Source: Irpex lacteus
Lineage: Eukaryota > Basidiomycota > Agaricomycetes > Polyporales > Irpicaceae
NCBI GenBank assembly: GCA_001986395.2
Contig: MQVO02000013.1
Location: 496,001-560,000, forward strand
Direction of reading: 5' to 3'
Length of the DNA stretch: 64,000 nt
Part shown: piece after piece, positions 1 to 12,481 of the stretch
Layout: the number at the start of each line of letters is the position of its first letter
Position numbering within the stretch: position 1 is the stretch's first letter
Translations under genes and position numbers: made by a program
Notes under the pieces: generated by a model
Told to the model about the DNA's origin: nothing
Database searches by the model: none
Seen by the model: only the letters and a program-made list of their open reading frames with translations

Positions 1-2535
1 AATATTATGAACTTACGTATGCTTGACGAGCCCTGGTAGATTGCTCTGCTCCCTTCGCGAAAATCTCCAAAACCAGTTCTAACTCGAGTAGAGCACTAGC
101 AGCCATACTGACACCCGGTGACCTGAACACAGTTGTACCTAGAATGATCTATCATACACAAATTCAGTATACGGTCGATAATTTATTCATGGACACGGTG
201 GCTTACGCATGCAGAGAACGTGTGTGTCCAAATACCCCAAAATCGTCCACACAGATCCGGGCACCGCTCGAAGTGATGAATGAAGGATTTAATAAGAACA
301 GATGCACATCTATTCGCGGCAAGGAAGGACGGTGCATATGGGCTGCTAAGGGGATTATCAGGGTTGTCCAAAAGAGCCTGCGCGAAGAATGTTCTATGAA
401 TATATATCATAGCTAACACGTGCAAATGAGCGAGCAGAAAAATGGTACAAGATAATTGAGGCGCACCTATTGATCGAAATTGTGACATTAACCAGCCTTT
501 CATACAAAGTGCAGGGTTCGAGTAGTCTTCCTCGTCCGGGCGAAGATAGAGCTTTACAGTAGGGAGCGTCGTTTGTCGTATTCTGCGATCGAGGTCCAGT
601 ACAGTTTCGTACGTTGGTGCTTTTGCGGACAAGAGGGCATCCGTGATGTGCAAGTACACCGAATGAGAAAACAAGAATTTCCATTTCCAATCTGCCAAAC
701 GTTGAAATCAGAAACGCGCAAAGAAAAAGCGAGAACACGTACAACCGGCGAAGCTATGTCCGTCGTCAGAGCTTGCCTCATCGTCGTTCGGCGGCTCACA
801 GTCGATGTGGTTGAGCGCAACACTCATAGGCCGGCCAAGAGCAATGGACTAGACGCATACCCACGTCAGATTTCCTGCAGACATGATATACTGGATATGA
901 CTCACATGCATCATTTCGAAGATATACATCTCCCAGAAGAGGTTACGACGGCGATGTACTATCTTCTCTTCAAGCTTCCATGCCGCGCTGTCCCTATCTA
1001 TAAGTAGAGTGAGGCCCTCGTAGTTATATGATTCATGAAAGATGCTAACAACTTACGCAATCCTATCTATATGACGCATCGTATGAAATTAATAAATTTA
1101 TCTTGGTTACAAAGCTTAACAATACGCACAGCTTGTCCAATCTTTGAGGCCAGCGAAAGTAGCGACCAAGCACTTTCCAGTGTGTACCGTGATGTGCATA
1201 AGCTCTGATACGCCGCCATAAGACTGATGGCTTGGACAGTTTCAAGCTCCGGGGAGTCAAATATAGAGCGCATGTTCAGCGCTGCACGACCGAGGCGATA
1301 ATACTTCTCCGCTTCAACGCTGCATGGTGGAAGAGTCAGATCCACGAGGGCTCCCACAGAGAATATCATGTATAACGTCGCCAGCAAATGCGGACATCTA
1401 CTCGAATCCGCATCCGCCTTGCGGTGATAGGAGGCTCGTGGGTTCGTTGACGATCTCCTATATATGGGGGTGAGGATCTCGTCAATGAGTTCTTCCCGTT
1501 TAATAGGTCTGAACCACCATGAGAACTGTTCCAGATAGGTCTCACACAGGGCCCACGCACGAGGCTGTGGGGGCAAATGGGCCTCAAGCTTGTCCATGAA
1601 TGCCTCGAAGTCGTCTGAGCAGATGTTGAAAGGGAAAGTGTAGGACCATTTCTCAAGATCCCAGTCGAGTTCAGGAACGTCAAGTTCCTCTTCGTCAGGC
1701 CACCCGGTTGAGGTTGTCCCCTCACCTACACCAGAAGGCCCTGCCTATGTAGGACATTAGCCTGTGACCGTACATGACTGCATGACTGTGGTTTTACGTA
1801 CGAGGAACAAGGTCTAACGCGGAGGTGACTAGTGAGACATAAGGGGGCACTGATTTTGTTACGAAACGTACCTCTGAGCCGCCAGAACGTCCTATGTACT
1901 TGGTCTCTCCATGGGTACCAATAGTCAGCGTTCCAAGCGCGTCAATCGTCTGTGATAGGACGTTTCTTGAGTGTTCATCATCCACAGTACGACGGACTTC
2001 TGGCCCAAACTTGATAGTGAGATGCTCGTCACGTAGTAGTGGGTGTCTTTCGCTGGAAACACCAGCTTGGAATATGGCCAAGGCGTCTTCAAGTTGTCGT
2101 ATTCGTTCACTCATCTCCGAGATCTTGCGGTGCAGCTGTTCCGTGTCTGCAAGAACAAACCTGTGATAGCGTTAGGCAAGATAAACTTGAGTTCCCGTAC
2201 GACTGAGTGTTAACTTACCTTGTCCCTTGACCAGCAGAAAGACTCCCTGAATAAAGCGTTATGAGTGACTGAAGAGCTGAAAGAACGTAGCGCTTATACC
2301 ATTGGGACATATCGTCGTACAACCTCTCCGTACACACGACCCACAAGGAATCTTCTTGTCGCATTTCAGCTTTAATCTGATAGACGAATCATGTTCAGAA
2401 TGACGCCCAATGTACTCAATATAATACCACTCACCGCCTGCACTCTGCACACGATATTTCGCCCCTCGCCCGCTTGAGTTCGACATCCTCGTCGTTTGTG
2501 GACTTTCTTGAGTTACGCCTGGGCTCGGCAGGCAT
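1..2535 (-). CDS. Zn2Cys6 fungal transcription factor (cut by left edge)
   Basis: Probable nuclear sequence-specific transcription activator or repressor. The ATG at 2535 gives an N terminus (MPAEPRRNS) in frame with the zinc cluster. Exon 1 (2535-2435) ends in SCAECRR. Exon 2 (2376-2301) continues LKLKCDKKIPCGSCVRRGC...C, completing C-x2-C-x6-C-x5-C-x2-C-x8-C, the fungal binuclear cluster. A coiled-coil linker follows (KISEMSERIRQLEDALAIF, near 2110). The region from about 1600 to 400 reads as the fungal-specific middle homology domain (WWFRPIKREELIDEI; FSVGALVDLTLPP). A last visible exon below about 150 (IILGTTVFRSPGVSMAASAL) runs off the window, so the C terminus is missing. Intermediate exon borders were not all fixed. 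Family call is firm; target genes are unknown. Confidence 0.87.
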
Positions 2536-3666
2536 CTCTGACAGCCAAAGGCTGCGTTTAATCTAAAAGAGATGAGGAGGTGGTGGTGGTCCGGTAATGA
2601 GTTTTGGTTTCTCTCGGTGTCCCTGTACATGCTTTCGAGCGCCTATCAATTCCTATTACAGGACATGCCGACCAATAAAATATCCCAAGAGAAACTTATG
2701 TTTCCCTTTCGGGATCTATAACCTCCAGACTCAATCGACCAGTGCTGTCCTCGGCGTCGTAAGCACGGCCAGCGAGGCCTATGAGGGCGAAGTGCCGTCA
2801 TTGATGCAGCTGAATAATCCAGCATAACGCACTCAATTTGGGCTCTTGTGCTAACACCGATTTTATTACGTCCAATCATTGCCGTCTATTTCATCTAGAC
2901 GCCTTTTCGCTCTTATTCGGTCACCTAGGATCGCCGTAAGACCTGCTTCTAATTGAATAGCTTAGAGATAAATATCAAGCTTCTGCCAACAGATATGACT
3001 CGATGTGCGCCCCGACGTCGGCCCAGATACCCACTAGAAATGTACGGTGAGAGTATAATCCCAAGCATGGCCGGCGAGCAGAACACCTACTGTAGCTGAT
3101 CAGTGCGACGAACGCGGTGTTTCGAAAGTGATATGACTGTACTGATGGAGTCCACTGTGAAAGCGCACTATGTACGGGAGCTCGCTCTGATGCGTCTTTC
3201 GTTGCTATGATCATACGTAAGTTGGTCAGGATAGGTCAGGGTCTGAATTAATTCACAGAAACAGCTTCATACTGTATGGCGGGATAAAAGCCATAAGACT
3301 TTGACGTGTGGCTGACTGTGTTGACTCCGAGGTTAAGACATATAATTATCAGATAAGCACTATTGTGACAGCGCCCGCATCTAATCGTGGTGCCCTTACA
3401 GGACCACCCGATGGGCGCGGTCATGAAGCGTACAACGAAATGACAAATCAACGCGTCAAAGAGCATGACTTTGCAAGGTATCCTGCCACAGCCACAGACC
3501 ATCGGACTTTGTGGCGTTTCAGCGAACAACTTGCAGCTTGGTTGAGCACGATGAACTCCTGGGTCGCAAATAGTTTCAAACCGAACCAGACGAAAGGAGA
3601 GCGGGCTGTATCGTGCGTATATACCTTTGAAATAGTTTCATATAATATACTGATGGCACAGCAACT
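2536..3666. other. Intergenic region
   Basis: About 1.1 kb between the 5' end of the zinc-cluster gene and the 3' end of family copy 1. Only short unconvincing reading frames on both strands; no domain, RNA gene or clear repeat seen. Confidence 0.5.
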
Positions 3667-4823
3667 CTAATAACTCGTAGCTGCGTCAAATGCGTCGTAG
3701 TTCCATGGAAGATGTTGAGTATCCCAGCCCCAGTCAAACCAAAGAGCTTTCTCGTGAAGCTCGATAAATTCGATATCGATACAACGCCTGGGTGACAAGA
3801 CTATCAGATTCAAATACAATATCCCAGTCTGTACAGGTGACTTACACGATCATGAACCAGTCCCGGTAGTCGATGAGTGCTCTAGCGACATCATGCTGAG
3901 ACCAAGTATTGGGTATAATGGGCACATTAGGATCCGAACGTAGAAACTGGGCACGCTCCACTAGCTCGGAAAGAAGCTCTGGATATAGTCTTGTATCGGC
4001 AATTTTGCGGCTAGAGTTAGAGTGCCAAGGTTAAGACCATAACACAGTAAGTAATCATCGACATAGCACGGCACATACGTTTTCATGATCTCTCCTAGTA
4101 GGTCTCCAACTACGACCCCAAATGGATTGGCAGCTTCGATGATTGGGCCACCGGTCATCGTCATCCGGGAGACAGGAGGATAAGCTGCGAAGCTCCTCCA
4201 TATGACGGGATGGTGCTCGAGCCTGTCACCATACCAAGCAAGTTCATTTGAGTCGTTCAGGCGCACGAAAGCGGCAGACCTCCATGTTTCTATACTATGA
4301 GTCCGGTCCCTGCTTCTCTTGAAGGCAATACTCTGCCAGACAGCTGCATCCGTCTCAAACACTCGGGGATCTGTCTCTTTGAGGTTCCCAGGGTCGACAG
4401 TGCTCATCGCATCCAAACTACCATCCATGCTGGCCTCGATGGCATCCCTCATGCGCCATTCTAATGCTTTTTGTCAGTGACACTGCAGCATTGGTTATGA
4501 GGGAGGGCGAGCTCACCGTTGCTACGCAGTTGTTCTATTCCACATCCCGAAACCCAACAATGCTCTGCGTGCTCTACACAGTGAACTGCGAGTTTTCCCC
4601 AAGCCTCGCCATCAATTTCTTCATCAGGCATCGCCCCAAGCCCGCTAGCACGGAGAACCGGCTCCCAAAAATCTATCGTGGCGTCTTCGTAGCAGTGTGC
4701 CCAGATATGAGGTCTGAGTTTACCAAAGGTGACGTGTGCGATGAGATCGTTTTCCAGGTTCTCCGAAATTAGACTGACGATGTTGAGAGGGAGAAGGTCA
4801 ATGTAGGAGATTGCGTGTGCCAT
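3667..4823 (-). CDS. CHCC/F-box-like family, copy 1
   Basis: Member of the multigene family described under copy 3, and one of its most divergent. Exons 4823-4517, 4460-4079, 4010-3846 and 3787-3667 join into 324 residues with the family phases 1, 2, 2. The F-box-like start reads IDLLPLNIVSLISENLENDL. The metal-site candidate is kept as CVEHAEHCWVSGC. Exon 2 holds the shared IAFKRSR, TWRSAAFVR and HPVIWRSF blocks. Exon 3 ends DYRDWFMIV and exon 4 ends in LPWNYDAFDAATSY. Usual LRASGL is present. No frameshift seen. It stands alone rather than in a tandem pair and lacks the GTCAC cluster found upstream of other copies. Function unknown. Confidence 0.85.
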
Positions 4824-6098
4824 GATTCAGTGTTGGTGTTTTGCTGATTCGTTGAGGATGGTACGCTGATGTTCTGAGGTCCCATTTAATAGGGCGAAGT
4901 GATAAAGACGCGCCTACGTTAGACAATACTTAGGTAGGCGTTGCAACGCTCAACCAATCTAAACCGAAGTCAAGTACAATGTCGCAAACACACCTTGTTT
5001 TGCTTTGAGTGCGGTCTGTTGTTCTTTCCTTCCTGTTTCGGGAGAGAGTCGCGTGTGAGACGCCATGATCGAGTGATCCGAGACTGCTAAAACAGCGGCA
5101 CAGTGCGACACCACGCAGCGATTTTGCAAGATGCAGGTAGCTGTATGTGAACTGTGGGACTGTTCAGACCGTCCCATACATCGAAATCCTGAATGAAGAC
5201 ACGGCGGTGGAGGATTCGCTGGTCATTCTGACCAGAGTTAAAATTAGTTTGGGGCGGTCAGTCCGCCTGCCCACTAAGTTGAATCAAGTCCTCCGAGTCG
5301 ATCTATAGATTAACAGACAAGGCTGTTGTTTTTGAAGGAATCAGCTAGGCAAACGGCACCGTGGATGGCACGCTACCTGTTGCTTGCAAGTGCTTGACTA
5401 CCGCGCTAGTGCTTATGCCACTCACGACAGAGTCTATCAGGCACACGGTGGCAGGAACAGACATGCGCGATACTGCTCTTCTGAAAGACAGAAAATTTTC
5501 AACGACAGGATTTCCATTTAGGTATATAAAGAGTCCTTACCTCGTGATGTTCAAGAGCAACAACTTTGAAACAGTTCAAGTTCGTGTCCAGCACGGAATA
5601 TCTAGAAGCATCCACATATCCACGCGATCGATAGGCCTACTAGACTCGTCAGCCTGGGATATAGTTGGTCGCAGTCAACTCATGAGTCGAAGCTTCCGGG
5701 TCTGTGCCCTTCGAATTCTATGTCACTGGCGGTAGTACTAGTAGTAGGTTGAGCGAGCGTTCCGAATCGCGGCAGTGACACGATCACATGAGAAGCGAAC
5801 GCGAATATAACAGCGCGTTATTAGGGCGAGGTGAGCACAATCTCGTATGATCATCGGAAGTTCACTTTAATGACTGTGAATTTGTAGGTGCACCGCACCA
5901 TACAGCTACATTGATACAAGAGAGTGTAACCCGAAGATGAAAGTGTCTAATCATACAGATGCGTGAACGACAGAAAACCGTTAACAGTGGTATGTGAACA
6001 GGGATGATGCGTAGGAAAGAGGGGTGAATGCAACGTGGAAGGGTCATGACGAGTATTAATTAGAAGCAACGAAGTGAAACGATATTACGGATAACATA
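4824..6098. other. Intergenic region
   Basis: About 1.3 kb from the promoter side of copy 1 to the 3' end of the next gene. A 124-residue frame at 5361-5735 has no recognisable composition or splice context and is not called. Nothing else seen. Confidence 0.45.
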
Positions 6099-7307
6099 TC
6101 ATGTAGTTTTTGATTTCTTGGATTTGAACATCCCCTTGACGTTGGAGATAACCGACTTCTTCGGTGCGGCTACCGGCTCAGATGAATCGGTGTGGCCGCG
6201 ATGTGAGGGCGCTGGGGCAAAGGAAGACTGTAAGAATTCTCTCCGAAGGTCCTCGGTATCGCGCTGGTGTGGAGAGACAAGGTCGAGCGGCGCAGGGCGC
6301 CTTCTGCTCGTGTGGCCAGATGCGAACACATCAACGTCGAAGTCGGGGGAGTTGCGAAGGTCAGAGTCTTGAGTCGATATGCTTCCTCTTCTACCACCGC
6401 GGCCAGCCACACCCCGCCGCTCGTCGAATTGCACCCACTCCGATCCTCTCGTTGAGCCACGTCGCTCGTTGCCACTGAGCAGGTGGGTGTACTCGATCTC
6501 CTCCTCTTGGTCCCTCCAGACACCACCCTGGCCATCCTGCCACGCTGGCGCCACACCAACCAGCTGCCCGTTCTTTCCTTTCGTCGCACCAGCCCTCTTC
6601 GCCTGCTTCTCCGCACTCTGCTTCATGTGATGCTCCACCTTTCCCCCTCCCATGAACTGCATGAGGGCAAGTTCTTGCGCAAGCATCGCTGGGCGATCCT
6701 CTGCATACTTGGACTTCTTGTCCTTAGTGGCGGAAGAGTGTGATTTAGAGTTGGAGGCTTTGGGGGTAGGGACAGGGGAAGGAATGGCTTTGGAACGAGA
6801 GGGTGGACGAATCGAGAGCGACTTGAAGCGTCTCTTGCTACGACCGCCCTCGGCTTCTTCATTGTGAGTAAGCTCGACGTTGGCGGGAGGAGTGCTGGGG
6901 AGCTGGACAAATACAGAGGTATAGCCAACAGCTTGTAAATCCTGCTTCATCTCGCCTGAAACAGTGCCTTCGCTGCTCGTGGGGGATTCAGGAAGGTAAT
7001 GGATAGGTGCAGGAGGTGCCACTGGAGAAGCTACTTGAGCAGAGTGGCGACGTCCGTGTCTAGAGGAGCGAGGGGCATCACTAAAAGTCGTCTTATTAGG
7101 AGACACAGGCGCTGGGGCCCCTGGTTGGACATGTGTCGCCCAGTTACTGATAGCAGCGAGCGATCGGCGACGCGCGTTTTCCGACTGCGCGAACGACGGA
7201 GAGTCATGAGATGCGAGTGGCTGTTTCTTCTGCGGGGGCGGCTGCGTGAGGAATGCATATGCCTGTGTGTGTGGCACAGCCGCAGTGGCACCTGAGTGTG
7301 TCGACAT
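6099..7307 (-). CDS. Hypothetical basic low-complexity protein
   Basis: Single uninterrupted frame of 402 residues, unusual here because most neighbours have many introns. I chose the ATG at 7307 (MSTHSGATAAVP); an in-frame ATG at 7340 adds eleven residues. The protein is rich in Ser, Pro, Arg and Lys, with phosphorylation-prone stretches (RRRSLAAIS, RRGSISTQDSD). A better conserved-looking centre is DRPAMLAQELALMQFMGGG followed by a lysine-rich helix (VEHHMKQSAEKQAKR) and a WQDGQGGVWRDQEEEIEY segment. It ends in a basic tail (VKGMFKSKKSK). It resembles conserved basidiomycete proteins of unknown role. No signal peptide, membrane helix or enzyme motif. Function not assigned. Confidence 0.75.
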   Translation of the reverse strand: MSTHSGATAAVPHTQAYAFLTQPPPQKKQPLASHDSPSFAQSENARRRSLAAISNWATHVQPGAPAPVSPNKTTFSDAPRSSRHGRRHSAQVASPVAPPAPIHYLPESPTSSEGTVSGEMKQDLQAVGYTSVFVQLPSTPPANVELTHNEEAEGGRSKRRFKSLSIRPPSRSKAIPSPVPTPKASNSKSHSSATKDKKSKYAEDRPAMLAQELALMQFMGGGKVEHHMKQSAEKQAKRAGATKGKNGQLVGVAPAWQDGQGGVWRDQEEEIEYTHLLSGNERRGSTRGSEWVQFDERRGVAGRGGRRGSISTQDSDLRNSPDFDVDVFASGHTSRRRPAPLDLVSPHQRDTEDLRREFLQSSFAPAPSHRGHTDSSEPVAAPKKSVISNVKGMFKSKKSKTT

Positions 7308-8484
7308 AGTCGGAATGATTAGAATGTGCACTGCCATCATGAAATCAGCCTTTCCGACTGTCGATGAACGTTAAGTGGCACATACCGTATGTCTATATTC
7401 AAATGCAACAGGCGATCAACGCAAGACGATGCGGATAGGGGTACCAAGGGAACAAGTAGTAGAGGATGGCTGAAGTGGTGAGCACAGATGATGGTCTAAG
7501 GGAGAGAGGTTGTCGAGTAAAGACCTGGAGGTCGATAGGAGTTCAGCCATGGCCGATCTTGCGTTTTTGTATGAGCATCGGGTGTCAGGATGTGGAACAG
7601 ATGCTGGGGCCTCAAACACAATAAAGCAATCTGTATAGCGCCGGAGTAATCGAGTATGCCGCGGGACCCCATGCGCACCTGACGGCCCTGTAAATGCGCT
7701 TCGCCTGTGGCCAGGATGTTCCTCCTTCCGTCATCCTCTGCAATCGTCTTTTGTTTTCAGCGACGTGGACTGGAAGAAGCTGTGATGATGGGACTCGGAA
7801 AACAATTACAGGTACGTCGCGCCCAGGCGCTGAGCCCGCCTCATGGCAGCGGGAAAGTACAACAACTTCCATTTTGGGACATGTGCCACTGACCTGCGAA
7901 ACAATAAGAGGAAATGAGTGTGTGATAGCATTCAGTAGACAGCACAGTTGCTCCGGTAAGAGGACGCATAACAATTAGAATTGAGTGCGCACCAGCTATG
8001 CTAATCCACTCTCATCAGCATTTCCATCGGTTCGCATTTGCGCATATCATCCGGCTGCCCCCGCTCTCTATTGTGTTTGCACTCTTCTAGAGGGAGCCGA
8101 GGACATTGATGGTGCGCCTGCAATGTCGGTGAGAAGATTATGCATTGATAAATGAGACGTCCGTCAGGTCTCGTGAATTAAAGTAAGGGCTGGCGTAGAC
8201 AAAAGAGTGAAAGGCGATAATTCTAATCGAAGGGCTACACACATCAGTAGATATGCCAGCGAAAGCTAGGTACTCACAACTCAAGTTTAACGTGGCTGAT
8301 TAGACGTCAGGCTGTGTAGATAGTGGGGCAGGCAGTCGCTTGAGAACCAATACTGTGGGCGCGGTATGCAGAGCCGGCGGCAGCCTGGTGAAGCAAATAC
8401 ACACTTCGTACCTGGACGATCCGGAAGAGGAGTGCGATGCAGCCAACGTTCACCATCCGAATATGGGAACCTACTATGAACGTC
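7308..8484. other. Intergenic region
   Basis: About 1.2 kb containing the promoter of the basic protein and the 3' flank of the amidotransferase gene. Frames of up to 120 residues (for example 7612-7974, minus) overlap each other on both strands and show no family features. Nothing firm seen. Confidence 0.45.
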
Positions 8485-10393
8485 TTATATTTTTGCCATC
8501 TTCTCAATTTCCTCTCCCACTCTCAAAACCGCCTCGTCACACCCCCATTGACCAACTACACTGACTCCGACAGGCCAGCCGTCCTCTCCGGTACCTGCGG
8601 GAACATTCATCGCTGGCAAGCCAGCCAGTGACGCGGGTACGGTCAGAACATCCTGAAGGTACGCATCCAAATCGTTTCCAGATTCCACTAATCTGAAGCC
8701 CCCTTGTTCGGCATCGTGAACCAGGGCTGGCGCGGTCCTGATAGCGGATGGATGTAGGAGGACATCTACGCCACAATCCAGCGCTGGTGCATCGCTGGCC
8801 AACACGTTGCGCACTCGGAACACGCTATCGAAGTCGGCTCGTACACGTTTTCGCACTCGTTGTGCTTGAAGGAAATAGTTGTCGAAAGCACTGTGTGACG
8901 AGCATCAGCGCCGAGTGGCGAGGCGGAAAACTAAACATGATGAGATCGCTGCACTTACTCGGCAGTCAGGGCGTATGTTCCTAGCAGGATCCGGCGTTGT
9001 ACTTCAGGGCCAAAGCCGGCACTGCGTGTTTGAGCGTACACGTCGCCAGCTTTATGGATGTGGGTCGTCTTGTTTGGATCGATCCGTAGACCTGGAACCC
9101 GGACATGAGGATGCCAGTGGCGTTTCGAACATAAATGTCTCACCATATTCAATGCCGTCGTACCGAGCTAGATTGCTGCTCGCTTCAGCGCTAGCAATCA
9201 CGTAGTATGCACTGAGCGCGTAGTGGGATGACGGTAGGGACACAGGAACTATCTGAGCTCCACGTCCGGCCAATCTACGAAGTATCTTCCTGTAGGGCTC
9301 CAAAATCGCTGGATTGACCTCGGATGGGAAATACTCCTATAAACACAGACGTAAGACTCGTAATTCAACAACACAGCTGGAGTCCTAACCTGTGGTATCC
9401 CTATTCTCAAATTGGATAAAGTGGGGCAATCCGACCAACTACTTGTAAGCTCCTCACAGAGCAAGGCTGCTTGTTCTCTTGTCTCGGGGTACGCGGCGGT
9501 AGGGTCCCTCTCGTCATATTGATTAATTGTTTCTATCTAACGTCAGATGGCGTAATAAAGATATCCACAACAACTTACGAAATACTCGCCGTACAAGCTG
9601 TACGCTTTGTCCTAAGATACCAACACAGTCCAAACTGTCCGCATATGACACTACTCCCCATCTAAACATTGGTGAGGATGGAAGTTGTTAAACAATCACG
9701 AGCGTACAGGCATGTCATACCTACTGAGTAAACCGTAAGAAGGTTTGAGGCCAACGACGCCGCAGTATGACGCAGGCAAGCGCACTGACCCGCCGGTGTC
9801 CGTTCCTAGAGCACTAAAATACACAAGATGAGCCATTAATAATTACCAGGCAAAAGGCACGCACGCTTCGCATAGCCCAGCAGCCACAGCCGCTGCACTC
9901 CCTCCTGAACTCCCTCCAGCAGACCTGAATTCTGTTCTGGAGGTGGATTCCTTTCCGGGACCAGAAGGGTTGAGAGCTGGTCCATGTATCGACCATAGAT
10001 TCAGGGATCTATTAAAGTGTATAAGTGGCACACACAGCAAAAAAAATGCTACAAGACATACCCCATACCAAACTCATCGCAATTCGCCTTTCCTACTATT
10101 GGAGCTCCAGCTTTGCGTAATAGCTTCACGACAGTAGCGTCATACGGCGGCGTAAATGTCTCCAGCATTCTGGAAGAACATGATGTCGGAAGACCATTAG
10201 TGCATATGTTGTCCTTGACTGCGATTCGCACACTCTTCAGAGGACCATCGTGAGAAGTATCGGCCGCGGTGTCTACGTGATACACTAGGGCATTATAAGC
10301 GTCTTTTGCGCTATAGGTTGCATAGCAGTGTCTGGAAGTGGTTGCTTGAGCAAGTTGAATATGTCGACATCGCGCGACCTGTCGCAGGAGCAT
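8485..10393 (-). CDS. HER2: Glutamyl-tRNA(Gln) amidotransferase subunit A, mitochondrial
   Basis: Amidase subunit of the mitochondrial GatFAB-type complex; it releases ammonia from glutamine so that misacylated Glu-tRNA(Gln) becomes Gln-tRNA(Gln). Eight exons (10393-10062, 10008-9865, 9813-9721, 9661-9579, 9532-9390, 9336-9144, 9091-8959, 8890-8485) join into 508 residues, normal for the family. The amidase signature is complete: catalytic Lys in RIAVKDNIC, the Gly/Ser-rich [13 protein letters not shown] and the nucleophile loop [13 protein letters not shown]. The N terminus ([16 protein letters not shown]) is Arg-rich and lacks acids, as expected of a mitochondrial presequence. An in-frame ATG lies nine codons upstream (10420). 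Divergent from MAK11, with 216 bp between the chosen starts. Confidence 0.93.
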
Positions 10394-10609
10394 GCCCAGC
10401 GAAGCCAGAAAGTAGGTCACGAGTGAGAGAGGGATCTCGGTGGGCGTCTGATCGCATCAATTCCTGAACTGGCCGTGGCGGGTATTTGGTTTTGTTGACC
10501 AAAGGCTTTCGATCCTAATAGCAGCAAACAATGACGAGCGCTTTAGCAACAATTTGTTCTTGAGCTTTATACCATTGACTGGTTTCATTTTCGCCAGTAC
10601 TCCTTAGAT
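10394..10609. promoter_or_regulatory. Shared divergent promoter, HER2/MAK11
   Basis: The two start codons lie 216 bp apart, back to back, so both promoters and 5' leaders must sit here. One gene serves mitochondrial translation and the other ribosome assembly; coordinated expression is possible but inferred from the layout only. Confidence 0.5.
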
Positions 10610-12185
10610 ATGTCTTCCAAAACCCTGAAGTCGAGCTTGAAAGAAAGGCTTCACAAGAAGGCAAGGCTGGCTGCAGAGCCTCCTCGCAAGTCAATTCTCA
10701 AGACCTCGACTGCAAAACCCGCTCTCAAGACGTCAAGACCTCCTCAACCCCAGCCATCATCGGCCGCGTCCAAGAAGGATGACAAAATTACCAAGGTGAA
10801 GAAAGACACGAAAGGGAAAGCGAAGGCTACTGCTTTGACCGAAGACGAGGATACACCTCCCTCGTTACCTACCTCGTTCAAGATTGTTGCCGGCTCGTAC
10901 GAAAAACTACTGTACGGACTCGAAGGCACCGTCAAAGTGGACGGCTCAACATACGCCTTCGCACTGAAACCCATCTTTATCTTTCCGGCTCATATGTCAT
11001 ATATTCGAGCTGTTGCGGCGTCTCCAAATGGAGGAAAGTGGCTGGCGACTGGAAGTGGGGACGAGATTATCAAGGTATGGGACTTGAGAAGGAGAAAAGA
11101 AGTCGGAGGATTGATGCAACACCAAGGCATGTCTTACTAGTATCTGATGAATTAAGCACTGCCTTAACTGTGCAAATTGCAGGTTCTATAACACATCTCA
11201 CGTTCCCATCGCGTTCACACCTTTTGTCGGCCTCTGAAGACGGTGCACTCTGTCTGTTCCATGCCCGCGACTGGGCAGTGCTACGCTCTTTGAAAGGGCA
11301 CAAGGGACGCGTCAACTCTATCGCTGTGCATCCCTCTGGAAAGGTTGTATTGAGTGTTGGAAAGGATAGGACATTGCGGATGTGGGATCTTATGCGAGGG
11401 AAGGCTTCCGCAAGCACTAAGATTTACAAGGGCACGTTCTTTCTCTCGGGATTGTATAAATTTATATTGCTTCAGACTAATAACCCACGACAGAGGGCGA
11501 GCTCGTTCGATGGTCTGTCAAAGGAGACAAGTTCATTGTGCAAAGTATATCCACCCTGGACGTCTACACGACAGTAAATATATCTTTCGTCCTAGTTCTG
11601 TAGTAAACTGATGCTAATAACGTCTCTGTGCAGGATATGAAACTTATACATACTATAACACATCCTTCTCGAATCCAGGACATTCACTTCACCGATCGCG
11701 CGACTGGCGAGGGCGAGCTGTTACTCGTCGCTGCTGAAGACAAAAAGGTCACGATATATGATATACCTTCGGATCCCGAACATCCACCTTCCGTCATGGG
11801 CGAACTGGTCGGCCACGAAAACCGAGTGAAAGCCGTTGACACTCTATCCATCGCGCTACCACCCATTGAAGGCCAGCCGGAAGCCAAAACTTCGACGATT
11901 TTGGCAACAACGATATCATCGGATGGCAGAATACGTGTGTTTAACTTGGCCGAAGTACCATCTGGTCCTGCATCGCCGAATGAGAAGGTACAGCTACATG
12001 CTGTGGTGGAGTACGATACGAAGGGCACGAGATTGACGTGTATGGCAATGGCGGATGGAGAACAGGCGGCAGACGTGGTAGCGAGTGTAAACGGGAAGAG
12101 GAAACGGGGAATTGACGGAGAGGAGGATGAGGACCACGATTTCGAAACTGATGAAGGGGAAGAGGAGGAGGAGGGCCATGAGTGA
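10610..12185 (+). CDS. MAK11: WD40 ribosome-biogenesis factor Mak11 / PAK1IP1-like
   Basis: Nucleolar beta-propeller protein; the family acts in 60S subunit assembly with the Rpf2/5S RNP step. Four exons (10610-11126, 11183-11431, 11494-11573, 11634-12185) give 465 residues. A Lys-rich N-terminal extension (SLKERLHKKARLA) precedes the propeller. WD repeats are visible: GGKWLATGSGDEIIKVWDL, SHLLSASEDGALCLFHARDW, GKVVLSVGKDRTLRMWDL, and later blades with SSDGRIRVFNL. The tail has a KRKRG nuclear signal and a run of acidic residues, both common in nucleolar proteins. To keep frame, introns 1 and 2 must start with GC (GCATGT and GCACGT); intron 3 is GT-AG. Confidence 0.9.
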
Positions 12186-12481
12186 TGAGCGAACGGCTAG
12201 CAGAGAGATGTGGTTCTTCGTCTAAGTACGTATGGTGCTCAAGAGAATGTATGTGAGTTAATATGACACGAATCCTCTATACACCCATTTTTGTGATTTA
12301 AATCACAATATTCTCGCGATCGGCAGTCACAGCGATTGTGATGAGCGCGCGGCGGGACGAGTTACTCACGATATACGTAATCTCTGTCTGTATACGTACT
12401 GATTCGCGTTTCAGACACTGTCTGTTTACCTCCCTCACCACCACCGCCGCCGCCACCGTCACTGCCAGCACTACTTCCAAG

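Noticed and set aside
3308..3670. 120-residue plus-strand frame overlapping the 3' end of copy 1
   Set aside because: It runs antisense into the last exon of copy 1 and has no family feature; random frames of this length are common here.
5361..5735. 124-residue plus-strand frame in an intergenic region
   Set aside because: No splice context, domain or composition typical of fungal proteins.
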